Assembly (NCBI GenBank): GCA_015057325.1
Contig: SVEQ01000001.1
Location: 248,001 to 312,000 of the forward strand
Length of the DNA: 64,000 nt
Reading direction: 5' to 3'
Origin: Lachnospiraceae bacterium
Lineage (GTDB): Bacteria; Bacillota; Clostridia; Lachnospirales; Lachnospiraceae
The position numbers were made by a program, and so were the translations under genes. Below the pieces are notes generated by a model. The model was not told where the DNA came from. It made no database searches and was given only the letters and a program-made list of their open reading frames with translations. Below, one piece after another: positions 18,293 through 27,524 of the stretch; the first letter of the stretch is position 1; each line of letters starts with the position of its first letter.

Positions 18293-18766
18293 ATGAAAAA
18301 AGACGAGAAGTTCATGAAAGAAGCAATTAAACAGGCAAGGAAAGCCGTTGCTAACGGAGACGTTCCGATTGGTTGCGTTATAGTACAAGATGATAAGATT
18401 ATAGCACGTGGTTACAATAAAAGAAATGCAAGAAAAACGACGCTTGCACATGCCGAGTTAATTGCGATAGAAAAGGCATCAAAAAAAGTTGGCGATTGGA
18501 GACTTGAAGACTGCGTAATGTATATAACGCTAGAACCCTGCCAGATGTGTGCGGGTGCGATTGTACAGGCAAGAATCCCCAAAGTTGTTTGCGGCGCAAT
18601 GAATCCAAAGGCGGGATGTGCCGGTTCTATTCTAAATATGTTTCAGATAGATGCGTTTAATCATCAGGTTGAGTTTGAACATGGAGTATTAGAGGAGGAA
18701 TGTTCGGCGCTATTGACCGAGTTTTTTAAAGATTTAAGGGTTAGAAGAAAAGCAGAAGTAAAGTAA
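18293..18766 (+). CDS. tadA: tRNA-specific adenosine deaminase
   Basis: TadA deaminates A34 of tRNA-Arg(ACG) to inosine. The 157-aa product begins at the ATG at 18293, preceded by CGGAG; an upstream GTG at 18275 lacks a ribosome binding site. The zinc/catalytic motif is HAELIAIEKA (His and Glu), and the second zinc motif EPCQMCAGAI is intact. The SRP RNA gene follows within 80 nt, a neighbourhood seen in many Firmicutes. Confidence 0.95.
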   Translation: MKKDEKFMKEAIKQARKAVANGDVPIGCVIVQDDKIIARGYNKRNARKTTLAHAELIAIEKASKKVGDWRLEDCVMYITLEPCQMCAGAIVQARIPKVVCGAMNPKAGCAGSILNMFQIDAFNHQVEFEHGVLEEECSALLTEFFKDLRVRRKAEVK

Positions 18767-18796
18767 ATGTTGTATAACTTGTCATATGCATTTATG

Positions 18797-18825
18797 TTGA
18801 CAGGAATTAAGGTTTACTGTATACT
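18797..18825 (+). promoter_or_regulatory. Strong sigma-A promoter for SRP RNA
   Basis: A consensus TTGACA, a 17-bp spacer and TATACT lie about 20 bp upstream of the start of the SRP RNA. The high match fits a strongly expressed stable RNA. Confidence 0.85.
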
Positions 18826-18845
18826 AACGGAAGTTTGTTTAGCTA

Positions 18846-19115
18846 GATCTTTCCGTGCAGCCGGGGCATTAGCACTGCCTTGTACCTGTAGCTATAGCAG
18901 GGGTGATGGTCTGCCTAGGGCTTTGCTTTTAATGCTGCCCATGATAAGTGGCGTTGACGTACGGGTCTTGCGCAATGGAAACCTATGAACCGTGTCAGGT
19001 CGGGAACGAAGCAGCACTAAGTAGGATCTTTCATGTGCCGCAAGGGTGCCTGAACTGAGTTAACTGTCATGGTAACAGATTAGGAGTTTGTTCGAAGCAG
19101 GTCGCACGGATTTAA
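18846..19115 (+). ncRNA. ffs: Signal recognition particle RNA, large bacterial form
   Basis: This is the RNA of the signal recognition particle, which binds Ffh and targets nascent membrane proteins. The diagnostic Ffh-binding hairpin lies near 18991-19016, with GTCAGGTCGGGAACGAAGCAG. The ends pair through CCGTGC (18853-18858) and GCACGG (19104-19109), giving a ~265-nt molecule with Alu-type domain as in Bacillus and Clostridia. Ends are approximate. A strong promoter and a terminator flank it. A 73-codon open frame inside the gene is not a protein. Confidence 0.93.
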
Positions 19116-19124
19116 TAATATAGG

Positions 19125-19156
19125 AAATCATATAAAATTTTATATGATTTTTTTTC
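19125..19156 (+). terminator. Terminator of SRP RNA
   Basis: A 26-nt perfect palindrome (19125-19150) centred on AAAATTTT is followed by a run of T. Confidence 0.8.
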
Positions 19157-19241
19157 ATTTTGGGTAGAATATTTTAATAAAAGGTGTTACAATGTATTAG
19201 ATTGTTTTCTAATCAAGTGTATAGATGGGGTGTTTAGGCTC

Positions 19242-19832
19242 ATGAATTATGCAAATGTAATAGAATTTGTCAAAGAAAAGATTGCAGATAATGGTAGACC
19301 ACCGAATTATCCTTTTCGAGATCGTTTCGAGCATACGATGCGTGTGTACAGATGGGCGATTAAATTGCAGGCTAAGGTTGGTGGAGACCTCGATATTATA
19401 GCATTGGCTGCCCTTCTTCATGATGTGGGTTGGGAAGAAGGAAGAGACCATGGTGAGGTTGGAGCGGAAATAGCAGTAGATTATCTTGATAGTATTGGTG
19501 TTGATCCGGCTAAAATTGGGAGAATCGGAGAGATTATCAGAATACATGAGGATAAAGATACTACAGATGATTTGTCATTAGAATGTCAGGTTGTTATGGA
19601 CGCAGACCTTTTAGATGAGGTTGGAGCAATTAGTGTATTGTGGGATTCTATGGCTACGGCGTGCGAAGAAGGTGCTAACTATAAGAAAGCATATTATCGC
19701 ATTAAGGAATATTATAAGGGGAATAAGCCAAAGATTCGTCGTTGCAAGACGGAGGTTGCAAGGGTAGAATTTGACAAGCGTATGAAGATGCTTGAAGAAT
19801 TCCTTTTCCAATTGGAAAAAGAATTATTTTAG
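19242..19832 (+). CDS. HD domain phosphohydrolase
   Basis: A 196-aa metal-dependent phosphohydrolase of the HD superfamily. The motif series is H (in RFEHTMRVYRWA), HD in LAALLHDVGWEEG, a further His in RDHGEVGAEIA and IRIHEDKD, and a distal Asp in DADLLDEVGA, which matches the fold of YedJ/YqeK-like HD enzymes. The ATG at 19242 has GGGGTG upstream; a GTG at 19230 lacks an RBS. A small membrane-anchored protein follows 15 nt later, so the two are likely co-expressed. The substrate cannot be told. Confidence 0.85.
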   Translation: MNYANVIEFVKEKIADNGRPPNYPFRDRFEHTMRVYRWAIKLQAKVGGDLDIIALAALLHDVGWEEGRDHGEVGAEIAVDYLDSIGVDPAKIGRIGEIIRIHEDKDTTDDLSLECQVVMDADLLDEVGAISVLWDSMATACEEGANYKKAYYRIKEYYKGNKPKIRRCKTEVARVEFDKRMKMLEEFLFQLEKELF

Positions 19833-19847
19833 GAGGAATGAAAAATT

Positions 19848-20384
19848 ATGAAACAGTTTTTAAAGGTTTTACTTGGAATTGCAATTTTGTGTGGTGTTGC
19901 TTTTCTTATTTACTCGTTTGTGCCGGAATATCCTCATAACTTTATGAAGTCTTTTATTCAGCCGGTAATTGATACTGAGGCAAAGCTTCGTATCCAACAG
20001 GTAAAGAATATTCCTGCTCCTGATATCGAAGGTGTTAATTATGAACAGGCACTTGCAAAGAACAGCGGAATGAACTGTTGGGTATATGAGAAGGAATATG
20101 CCGAGGGAGCTGACAAGAAGGTTGACAAACCTATAAGTACTAAGGTTGTGTTCCGTGGTAATGGAGCAAGTATTAATATCAAGGACTTTACTGAGTATGG
20201 CGGTAAACTTTACACCAGTGCTTATGTTAAGATTGAGTTTATAATCAATGGAACAGATGTAACAATCATTCCTTATATCGATAACCAGAAGATGTATATC
20301 GATGATAAGAAACATAAAGATGCTAACAAGGCAATCCGTGACAGCATTATTCAGCAGATGTATGGCGGTTTGCAGGAAGAGTAA
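19848..20384 (+). CDS. Hypothetical membrane-anchored protein
   Basis: A 178-aa protein with one N-terminal hydrophobic segment (about residues 5-25) and no lipobox. The rest is predicted to lie outside the membrane. It is mixed alpha/beta in character, with beta-rich stretches such as YTSAYVKIEFIINGTDVTII. I do not recognise a family. It has AGGAGG in front of its ATG, follows the HD protein by 15 nt and ends at a good terminator, so it is the last gene of a two-gene unit. Confidence 0.6.
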   Translation: MKQFLKVLLGIAILCGVAFLIYSFVPEYPHNFMKSFIQPVIDTEAKLRIQQVKNIPAPDIEGVNYEQALAKNSGMNCWVYEKEYAEGADKKVDKPISTKVVFRGNGASINIKDFTEYGGKLYTSAYVKIEFIINGTDVTIIPYIDNQKMYIDDKKHKDANKAIRDSIIQQMYGGLQEE

Positions 20385-20404
20385 TTTTAACCAAAGATAA
20401 TATT

Positions 20405-20440
20405 AAAGGGACATCTTATGAAAGATGTCCCTTTTTAATG
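20405..20440. terminator. Bidirectional terminator before murG
   Basis: A perfect 13-bp stem (20405-20417 with 20422-20434) has a 4-nt loop, T-run on the right and A/T on the left. It sits between the convergent hypothetical gene and murG. Confidence 0.9.
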
Positions 20441-20451
20441 CACTGTTTTTT

Positions 20452-21516
20452 CTATTTTGATAATTCCGTAATAAGTCCCATTATCGTTCCGATGGAGTCT
20501 GACATTTCGCTTTCCGACATTGCTTTTATGTAACTTTCTTTGTTGTCGGAAACATCTCTTATGGCATTAAGAAGAGAGGCTTTTGAAAGTTCCTCTTCCT
20601 CGATAACATAACTAAACCCATTTTTCTTAAATGATTTTGCATTGAGTATCTGGTCGCCACGGCTGGCTGCCTTTGATAACGGAATAAGAATGTTCGGCTT
20701 TCTAAGAGCGAGTAGTTCACAGATTGCATTGGCTCCTGCTCTTGATATTACTATATCGCAAAGAGCAAACAAATCTCTAAGCTCCTTTGAAATGTATTCA
20801 AATTGAACATATCCTTTTTTTCCTTTTAAGGAATCGTCTAAATGATCTTTTCCGCACAGATGAATTATCTGGAAGTTTTCTAATATTTCATCAAGACTTT
20901 CTCGTACTGCATTATTGATAACAACGCTACCGCTGCTGCCACCGATAATTAATATTGTAGGTTTGTCAGTAGAAAGTCCGCAAAACTCGGCCGCCTTGTT
21001 TCTATCGCCTTCAAAGAGTTCTTTTCTGATTGGTGTTCCCGTAAGCACTGCTTTGCCTTTTGGAAGGAGTTCGAAAGTTTCCTTGAAGTTGCAACAAACT
21101 CTTGATGCTTGAGGAATACATATCTTATTGGCAAGCCCGGGGGTCATATCTGATTCGTGTATAATTGTTGGAATGTGATTTTTTGCTGCAGCAAGAACGA
21201 CAGGAACAGCAACAAATCCACCCTTTGAAAATACAACATCAGGTTTAATCTTTTTGATAAGTTTGTTGGCTTCGCCAAAACCTTTGATAACCCTAAAAGG
21301 ATCTGTAAAATTCTTAAGGTCAAAATAGCGTCTTAATTTTCCTGAAGATATTCCGTAATAAGGGATACCTGCATCTTCGATCAGTTTTTTTTCAATACCG
21401 TTATATGAACCTATATAGGAAACTTCATACCCTACATCTTGAAGACTTGGCAGAAGAGCTATATTAGGTGTTACATGTCCGGCCGTTCCGCCGCCGGTCA
21501 AAACGATTTTCTTCAT
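20452..21516 (-). CDS. murG: UDP-GlcNAc transferase, lipid II synthesis
   Basis: MurG adds GlcNAc to lipid I at the inner face of the membrane, giving lipid II. The 354-aa protein has the G-loop GGGTAGHVTPNIAL (residues 8-21), a second glycine-rich stretch GGSSGSVVINNAVRE, and SRAGANAICELLALRKPNILIP in the donor-binding C-terminal domain. All are typical and length is normal. It has its own RBS and stands alone on the minus strand, away from murC. Confidence 0.96.
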   Translation of the reverse strand: MKKIVLTGGGTAGHVTPNIALLPSLQDVGYEVSYIGSYNGIEKKLIEDAGIPYYGISSGKLRRYFDLKNFTDPFRVIKGFGEANKLIKKIKPDVVFSKGGFVAVPVVLAAAKNHIPTIIHESDMTPGLANKICIPQASRVCCNFKETFELLPKGKAVLTGTPIRKELFEGDRNKAAEFCGLSTDKPTILIIGGSSGSVVINNAVRESLDEILENFQIIHLCGKDHLDDSLKGKKGYVQFEYISKELRDLFALCDIVISRAGANAICELLALRKPNILIPLSKAASRGDQILNAKSFKKNGFSYVIEEEELSKASLLNAIRDVSDNKESYIKAMSESEMSDSIGTIMGLITELSK

Positions 21517-21761
21517 ATTAGAAATCTCTCCTTTTGTTTTGCGTAAACCTTTTTATAACATTTAAGTTTTGATAAAACATATTATATCATCATGAAGAGA
21601 AAATGCAACGAGTGCGTTTTCTGTCGAGCGGGAATGAATATAGTATTTTGTTGATTTTTCTTGAAGTATTTCATATTAAAGTTGCGGCAAATGAGCACTT
21701 TTTTTGCAACATATTTGGAAGTAAACTTGTAACAAAGAACATAGAAAAGGAAAGGGACAAA

Positions 21762-22475
21762 ATGATAGTAGATTTTTTAAATGAAAATATGATGGCAAGC
21801 AGTATTTTAATCGTGGGAGTGTTAAGCATTTTCCTTCAATGGTTGATGGTACTTTCTTTAAAAGGATATGTGAAGGCATCGTCAAATATGAAGACAACAA
21901 AAAAGAAAGCCTTGGTTAATTTGAAAAATCAGTTTGAGGCTATTTATGATTTAAACTCACAAGTAAAGAATATAGATGTGTACGTGGACAAGTATTTGGT
22001 CAAACTTCGTTTCTTTGGTATTACATATAACGTGTGGGAGCGTGTGCCGTATATTACTGCAGGAACAGTAACTATTATAACTATGTGTGCTTTTTTTTAT
22101 GGGTACATTCATTATTTTGGAGAAGTATATTTTGCGATTCTTTCGTTTGCGTACGGAATAACGTTGGCATGTTTGTATGTTGCGTTTCATATATTTAGTG
22201 TAAAAACGAGAAAGCAACAAATTCATCTTCAACTTGTGGATTATCTTGAAAATTATCTATCCAACAGACTTCTTCGGGATGAGCCTGAAACAGAATGTAA
22301 GGAACGTGCTCAAAATGATAATGCCGAGGAGGACATGGATATGCTAAAAAGGCTTATTAAAGAAATGGACTCTCGTAAAGAAAAAGAAGAAGCGTCAGGA
22401 GAGGTTGCCGTGTCGGTGGAAGACGATTCGGAGGTTGAACTTTTAGAGGAGTTTGTGCAAAGCTTTCTGTCATAG
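21762..22475 (+). CDS. Hypothetical membrane protein
   Basis: A 237-aa protein of unknown function. The chosen start is the ATG at 21762, which has AAGGAAAGG upstream; the frame is open to 21603 but the extra part looks non-native and has no RBS. Residues about 12-35 form one membrane span. Two closely spaced spans occupy about 100-150. A cytosolic, acidic, lysine-rich C-terminus (about 165-237) ends the protein, with KRLIKEMDSRKEKEEA likely helical. Its order, membrane topology and 15-nt gap to the PdaA-like gene suggest a wall or envelope role, but no motif identifies it. Confidence 0.6.
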   Translation: MIVDFLNENMMASSILIVGVLSIFLQWLMVLSLKGYVKASSNMKTTKKKALVNLKNQFEAIYDLNSQVKNIDVYVDKYLVKLRFFGITYNVWERVPYITAGTVTIITMCAFFYGYIHYFGEVYFAILSFAYGITLACLYVAFHIFSVKTRKQQIHLQLVDYLENYLSNRLLRDEPETECKERAQNDNAEEDMDMLKRLIKEMDSRKEKEEASGEVAVSVEDDSEVELLEEFVQSFLS

Positions 22476-22490
22476 AAAAGAGGACTTTCG

Positions 22491-23414
22491 TTGACAAAAA
22501 AATATGCGTTTGTTGTTCTGTTGATACTTGCCGTGGTGGGAACATTTATTGCATTGTTATCTTGGCTTGATAAGAGTGAAAATGAAACCGCAAAAAATAA
22601 AGAAACTCAAAGTGAAGAAGAAGTCACTTCTGAGGAGATTAACGTAAAGGACATGAACACTATAGAAAAGGCAAGATATTACATGGAGAATAAAAATGTT
22701 GTTGCCGGGACGGATTATAATGCATATGATAACACACTTTATTCGTGGTGGTTTAAGAGGAATGACGAGCACGCAAAGGTCGGTTGTCAGGAGGATTTTG
22801 ATATTGCACAGTTTGATGCTTATTATGTGGCACCTACTGATGAAAAGATTATGTATATAACTTTTGATTGCGGGTATGAAAACGGGTTTACACCGGATAT
22901 GTTGGACGTTCTGAAAGAGGAGCAGGTGCCGGCAGCATTTTTTGTAACACAGACATTTATAAGGGATAATGTTGACCTGGTAAAACGTATGAAAGAAGAG
23001 GGGCACCTTGTCTGTAACCATACCGTAACGCATCCGTGTATGCCGGGTAAAAGTATAGAAGAGCAGCAGGCGGAGCTTTTAAAATGCGAGCAGTACATGA
23101 AGGATGCAACAGGCTATGATATGGATTTGTTTTTCAGGCCGCCTAGAGGAGAGTACAGTCAAAGGACTTTGCAAATGGCAAAGGATATGGGATACGTAAC
23201 GGTGTTCTGGTCAATGGCATATCTTGATTATGATGTCAATAACCAGCCGAGTGCGGAGCATGTGATTAATCATTTTGGAAAATATCATCATCCCGGGGCA
23301 ATTCCGCTGATTCATAATGTATCAAAAGCCAATCATGATGCTCTAAAAAGTGTTTTGGAGTTATTAAAAAATGAAGGATATTCCTTTGGTAGCCTTTACG
23401 ATTTGAAGGAATAG
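22491..23414 (+). CDS. pdaA: PdaA-like polysaccharide deacetylase
   Basis: A 307-aa extracytoplasmic NodB-family deacetylase. It resembles Bacillus PdaA, which makes muramic delta-lactam in spore cortex, more than PgdA or chitin deacetylases. The start is TTG at 22491, with AAAGAGG upstream at about 7 nt. Residues 5-25 are a signal anchor. The region YSWWFKRNDEH before the catalytic domain and TFDCGYENG, NHTVTHP and RPPRGEYS (about residues 125, 180 and 225) are PdaA-type motifs. The catalytic-position residue after TFD is Cys where most NodB enzymes have Asp and PdaA has Asn. A link to sporulation is inferred from the subfamily only. Confidence 0.8.
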   Translation: MTKKYAFVVLLILAVVGTFIALLSWLDKSENETAKNKETQSEEEVTSEEINVKDMNTIEKARYYMENKNVVAGTDYNAYDNTLYSWWFKRNDEHAKVGCQEDFDIAQFDAYYVAPTDEKIMYITFDCGYENGFTPDMLDVLKEEQVPAAFFVTQTFIRDNVDLVKRMKEEGHLVCNHTVTHPCMPGKSIEEQQAELLKCEQYMKDATGYDMDLFFRPPRGEYSQRTLQMAKDMGYVTVFWSMAYLDYDVNNQPSAEHVINHFGKYHHPGAIPLIHNVSKANHDALKSVLELLKNEGYSFGSLYDLKE

Positions 23415-23447
23415 AATATCAACAAAACGTTTTTTGAAAATTTAACA

Positions 23448-23476
23448 TTGATATTTCGTTCTTGTTTTGATAAAAT
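23448..23476 (+). promoter_or_regulatory. Sigma-A-type promoter for pgi
   Basis: TTGATA, a 17-bp spacer and TAAAAT lie about 50 bp upstream of the pgi ATG. Confidence 0.6.
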
Positions 23477-23526
23477 ATATGCGATTATGCGTAAGTAATC
23501 AATGAAAAACAAAGGAGAGCGATAAA

Positions 23527-24885
23527 ATGGCAGAGAGCATTAGTTTCGATTATAGCAATACAATGTTCATGATCAATGATGATGACATTGCTGCAATGAA
23601 AGAGAGAGTTTTAGAGGCTCAGAAGACCCTTCTTGAGAAGACCGGTGAGGGTAATGATTTTCTTGGTTGGATAGATCTTCCGATTAATTATGACAAAGAG
23701 GAGTTTGCAAGAATTAAGGCGGCAGCTAAAAAGATTCAGAGCGATTCAGAAATTCTTATTGTTATCGGTATCGGTGGTTCATACCTTGGCGCAAGAGCAG
23801 CAATAGAAGCATTACGCCATACATTTTATAATGAGATAGATAAGGATATGAGAAAGGGTTCACCGGAGATTTATTTCTGCGGTAACAACATCAGTTCTAC
23901 TTACATGGAGCATTTGCTTGAGGTTGTAGGAGACAGAGATTTCTCAGTTAACATTATTTCTAAGTCAGGTACTACTACAGAGCCTGCAATTGCATTCCGT
24001 ATTTTCAAGAACCTTCTTATTGACAAGTATGGTAAGAAGGGTGCTGCTAAGAGAATATATGCAACAACTGATAAAGAGAAGGGTGCTCTTAAGCATCTTG
24101 CTGATGAGGAAGGATACGAGACATTCGTAGTTCCTGATGATGTAGGAGGACGTTTCTCAGTTCTTACTGCAGTAGGTCTTCTTCCTATCGCAGTCAGTGG
24201 TGCTGATATTAAGCAGCTTATGGTTGGTGCAGCTACTGCAAGAACAATCTGCTTAGAGCCTGATTTTGATACTAACAACGCACTTCAGTATGCAGCTATC
24301 CGTAACATTTTAAGAGAAAAGGGCAAGACAATGGAGATTCTTGCTAACTATACGCCTTCAGTTCACTACATCGGTGAATGGTGGAAGCAGCTCTTTGGTG
24401 AGTCAGAGGGTAAGGATGGAAAGGGTATTTATCCTACAGCTTGTGACTTTACAACAGACCTTCACTCACTTGGACAGTTCATTCAGGATGGTACTAAGAA
24501 CCATATCGAGACAGTTATCAATATCGGTTCTCCAAGACGTAAGATCATTATGGAGGCAGAGGATGACGATTTAGATGGTCTTAACTATCTTGCAGGAAGA
24601 ACAGTTGATTACATTAACAAGCAGGCAATGAACGGAACAGTTCTTGCTCACGTTGATGGTAAGATTCCTAACATGATGATTACTGTTCCATACATGACAG
24701 AGTTTAACCTTGGTGAGTTGTTCTACTTCTTCGAGTTTGCATGTGGTGTATCAGGTTATGTACTTGGAGTTAATCCATTTAACCAGCCGGGTGTAGAAAG
24801 CTACAAGAAGAACATGTTTGCACTTCTTGGTAAGCCTGGATACGAAGAGCAGAGAGCAGAACTTATGGCACGTATGAAAAAATAA
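23527..24885 (+). CDS. pgi: Glucose-6-phosphate isomerase
   Basis: Interconverts glucose-6-phosphate and fructose-6-phosphate in glycolysis. The 452-aa protein has the sugar-isomerase loop [17 protein letters not shown] (about residues 140-156) and the catalytic-site [16 protein letters not shown] (about 80-95), [18 protein letters not shown], and [12 protein letters not shown] near the end. The length and motifs match the shorter Firmicute-type enzyme. Codon use is strongly biased toward C-ending and common codons, as expected of a highly expressed gene. A perfect hairpin lacking a clear T-run follows it. Confidence 0.96.
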   Translation: MAESISFDYSNTMFMINDDDIAAMKERVLEAQKTLLEKTGEGNDFLGWIDLPINYDKEEFARIKAAAKKIQSDSEILIVIGIGGSYLGARAAIEALRHTFYNEIDKDMRKGSPEIYFCGNNISSTYMEHLLEVVGDRDFSVNIISKSGTTTEPAIAFRIFKNLLIDKYGKKGAAKRIYATTDKEKGALKHLADEEGYETFVVPDDVGGRFSVLTAVGLLPIAVSGADIKQLMVGAATARTICLEPDFDTNNALQYAAIRNILREKGKTMEILANYTPSVHYIGEWWKQLFGESEGKDGKGIYPTACDFTTDLHSLGQFIQDGTKNHIETVINIGSPRRKIIMEAEDDDLDGLNYLAGRTVDYINKQAMNGTVLAHVDGKIPNMMITVPYMTEFNLGELFYFFEFACGVSGYVLGVNPFNQPGVESYKKNMFALLGKPGYEEQRAELMARMKK

Positions 24886-24902
24886 ATAATGGATTTGTAA
24901 TG

Positions 24903-24933
24903 ATGGGTGTCAAAAGTGTATTTTGACACCCAT
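24903..24933. terminator. Perfect 13-bp hairpin between pgi and Bax-inhibitor gene
   Basis: ATGGGTGTCAAAA pairs perfectly with its complement across the loop GTGTA. It lies just 3' of pgi. No U-run follows, so it could be a weak terminator or an RNA-processing/stability hairpin. Confidence 0.5.
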
Positions 24934-24961
24934 GTTATATATTCAAATTGGAGGAATAATT

Positions 24962-25780
24962 ATGGAGAGAGATAATAGAGAGGGTGGTCTCAAATTAAAG
25001 GGAGACTATGCACAACCATCTTCAGGTTATGATCAGAGTACATTTGGTAGAACTTATGATGCACCGTATTCGTATGATGGTGCTTCGAATAGCGAATCAT
25101 ATCAAAATAGCGTATTTGTTATGGATGATACTGTAACAGGAATAATGACGGGTGCTTTTATGTTTATGTTCATGGCACTGATGGTGACGGGTATTACTGC
25201 GTTTCTTACAGCAGCATCGGATGCCATGATGTATACACTGCTTTCTAACAGTGTTACATTTTATTTATTGTTTGGAATAGAGTTTGCGGTTGTATTTGGG
25301 GCAAACGCTGCAATGAAGCATAATAACGTAGTATTGTCTGCAGTACTGTTTTTTGTATATGCTGTTGTTAACGGATTGACACTTTCCGTAATTTTCTTTG
25401 CATTTCAATTATCATCAATCCAGACAGCTTTCTTCTCGACAGCAGTTATTTTTGGATTGATGGCACTGGTGGGCAAGATTACCCATAAGGATTTGTCATC
25501 TTTTGGAAGCATTCTTATGGTAGGTTTAATTGGAAGCATTATAGTTTCTCTTATCAATATTTTCATTGGTTCGTCTATGCTTGATACGGGAATATGTGTG
25601 ATTACAATAATTATTTTCATGGGACTTACAGCATATGATACTCAAAAGATTGAACGTATGGCGACAGATAATGCCGGTTACAGTCCGATGGTTATAAGCC
25701 TTTGGGGTGCAATGGAATTATATCTTGATTTCGTTAATCTCTTCTTGCGTATATTAAGCCTGTTTGGAAAGAGAAAATGA
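24962..25780 (+). CDS. Bax inhibitor-1 / YccA family membrane protein
   Basis: A 272-aa integral membrane protein with a hydrophilic N-terminal tail of about 60 residues (low complexity, Ser/Tyr/Gly-rich) and seven hydrophobic segments. The C-terminal signature, GLTAYDTQKIERMA and GAMELYLDFVNLFLRILSLFG, is diagnostic for the Bax inhibitor-1/YccA (UPF0005) family. Members may regulate membrane proteolysis or ion flux; the function here is unknown. The ATG at 24962 has TTGGAGGAAT upstream; the frame opens earlier but lacks support. Confidence 0.88.
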   Translation: MERDNREGGLKLKGDYAQPSSGYDQSTFGRTYDAPYSYDGASNSESYQNSVFVMDDTVTGIMTGAFMFMFMALMVTGITAFLTAASDAMMYTLLSNSVTFYLLFGIEFAVVFGANAAMKHNNVVLSAVLFFVYAVVNGLTLSVIFFAFQLSSIQTAFFSTAVIFGLMALVGKITHKDLSSFGSILMVGLIGSIIVSLINIFIGSSMLDTGICVITIIIFMGLTAYDTQKIERMATDNAGYSPMVISLWGAMELYLDFVNLFLRILSLFGKRK

Positions 25781-25811
25781 TTGACAGGTGGTAACAGATT
25801 TTGTTAATTAT

Positions 25812-25851
25812 AAAAACACAGGATTACATCAATTGTTTTCCTGTGTTTTTT
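25812..25851 (+). terminator. Terminator after Bax-inhibitor gene
   Basis: A 12-bp stem (AAAAACACAGGA with its complement, 25812-25823 and 25839-25850) ends in a run of T. Confidence 0.75.
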
Positions 25852-25852
25852 G

Positions 25853-25881
25853 TTGCATTTTTGTTGGTTTGCAAGTATAAT
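25853..25881 (+). promoter_or_regulatory. Sigma-A-type promoter for malQ
   Basis: TTGCAT, a 17-bp spacer and TATAAT lie about 59 bp upstream of the malQ ATG. Confidence 0.6.
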
Positions 25882-25939
25882 ACTGTCTTATGAGTGAGCG
25901 CAGATAAATGCGTGTTTAATGAGGTAAGGAGAAAGAGCC

Positions 25940-27472
25940 ATGAAGGATAATTCGGCGTTGGGAATGGACTACGATAAGTATGCAGGAATTCTTGCACATC
26001 CCACATCATTTCCGGGAGATTACGGAATAGGAGATTTGGGAAAAGGTGCGTATGCATTTGTTGATTTTTTGGAGAAATCGGGACTTAACCTATGGCAGGT
26101 TTTGCCGCTTGGACATACTGGATTTGGTGATTCGCCATATCAGCCGTTTTCGTCATTTGCGGGACAGCCGCTTATAATCGGAATTGATCCGCTTAGAGAG
26201 AAAGGCTTGTTGTGGGATGAAGATTTTGATGATATGCCACAGTGGGATCCGGTTAAGGTTGAATACGGTAAAGTTATTGAGTTTAAGACAGGACTTCTCA
26301 AGAAAGCATTTGCTAGATTTACTGATGATTCTATAGATGATGGATGCTCGAAGGATAAGGAGTTCGTTTCCGAATATGAAGAGTTTAAGAAGGATACAGA
26401 GTGGCTTGATGATTATGCACTCTTCATGGCAGGAAAGGATCATTTCCAGGGTGCACCTTGGTATATGTGGGAGGATTCTCTTAAGAAGCCTACCGACAAG
26501 CAGAAGAAAGAATGGATGGAGAAACTCTCTGACCAGGTAGAGTATTATAGATTTATACAGTTCCTTTTCCACAAACAGTGGTTTGAACTTAAGGAATATG
26601 CTAATGAGAAAGGCATCAAGATTGTTGGAGATATTCCGATATTCGTTGCTTGGGATAGCGTAGATGTATGGGCTAACAAGAAGCTCTTTGATCTTGATAC
26701 TAAAGGATATCCAAAGACTGTTGCAGGTGTACCGCCGGATTATTTCTCGGCTACGGGACAACTTTGGGGTAATCCGTTGTATAAATGGAGTGAGCACACA
26801 AAGACCGGTTATGAGTGGTGGATAGCAAGACTTCGTCATCAGTTAAAACTTGCCGATTTCGTAAGACTTGACCACTTCAGAGGTTTTGACAAATATTGGG
26901 CTGTACCATTTGGCGAGGAGACTGCTGTTAATGGTAAATGGATGAAGGCGCCGGGTGTTAATTTCTTTACGCACCTTGAGGCAACTTTGGGTTATCATAT
27001 GCCTATTATTGCAGAAGATTTGGGTCAGATTGACCAGTCGGTAATCGACCTTCGCGATAAGTTCGGCCTTCCGGGAATGAAGATATTACAGTTCGGTTTT
27101 GAGAATCCGGACGAGAACAGCTTCCTTCCGCACAACTTTGTTAGAAACTGTGTGTGCTATACAGGAACGCACGATAATGATACAACTCTTGGCTGGTATC
27201 AGAAATGTTACGAGCAGTCTAGAGATAAACTTAGAAGATATTACAATACAGACGGTGGAGATGTGTGCTGGACACTTATCCGTGCATGTTTCTCGTCAGT
27301 TGCCAATATGGCACTTGTACCTATGCAGGATGTTCTTTGCCTTGATTCATGGGCAAGACTTAATACACCGGGTGTAGGTGAAGGTAACTGGGCATGGAGA
27401 TTTAAATATTCTGACATGACACCACAGTTAGAGGCAAGACTCTTTGAAACAGCTAAGCTTTACGGAAGATAG
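25940..27472 (+). CDS. malQ: 4-alpha-glucanotransferase (amylomaltase, GH77)
   Basis: MalQ moves maltodextrin segments between glucans, in starch or glycogen breakdown. The 510-aa protein has typical amylomaltase motifs: AGILAHPTSFPGDYGIGDLG at the start, WQVLPLGHTGFGDSPYQPFSS, the catalytic VRLDHFRGFDKYWAVP (nucleophile Asp), IIAEDLGQI (acid/base Glu), and TGTHDNDTTLGWY (third carboxylate). It has its own RBS and promoter. PlsC follows 52 nt later. Confidence 0.96.
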   Translation: MKDNSALGMDYDKYAGILAHPTSFPGDYGIGDLGKGAYAFVDFLEKSGLNLWQVLPLGHTGFGDSPYQPFSSFAGQPLIIGIDPLREKGLLWDEDFDDMPQWDPVKVEYGKVIEFKTGLLKKAFARFTDDSIDDGCSKDKEFVSEYEEFKKDTEWLDDYALFMAGKDHFQGAPWYMWEDSLKKPTDKQKKEWMEKLSDQVEYYRFIQFLFHKQWFELKEYANEKGIKIVGDIPIFVAWDSVDVWANKKLFDLDTKGYPKTVAGVPPDYFSATGQLWGNPLYKWSEHTKTGYEWWIARLRHQLKLADFVRLDHFRGFDKYWAVPFGEETAVNGKWMKAPGVNFFTHLEATLGYHMPIIAEDLGQIDQSVIDLRDKFGLPGMKILQFGFENPDENSFLPHNFVRNCVCYTGTHDNDTTLGWYQKCYEQSRDKLRRYYNTDGGDVCWTLIRACFSSVANMALVPMQDVLCLDSWARLNTPGVGEGNWAWRFKYSDMTPQLEARLFETAKLYGR

Positions 27473-27524
27473 AGTTGTGCTATAATATGGCGCGAGATTT
27501 AATTTGAACAGAGGTTGATAATAC

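Noticed and set aside
18767..18988. 73-codon open frame after tadA
   Set aside because: It lies inside the SRP RNA gene, has no ribosome binding site and does not look like protein.
21603..21761. N-terminal extension of the membrane protein at 21762
   Set aside because: No ribosome binding site at 21603; the ATG at 21762 has AAGGAAAGG and begins a natural membrane protein N-terminus.
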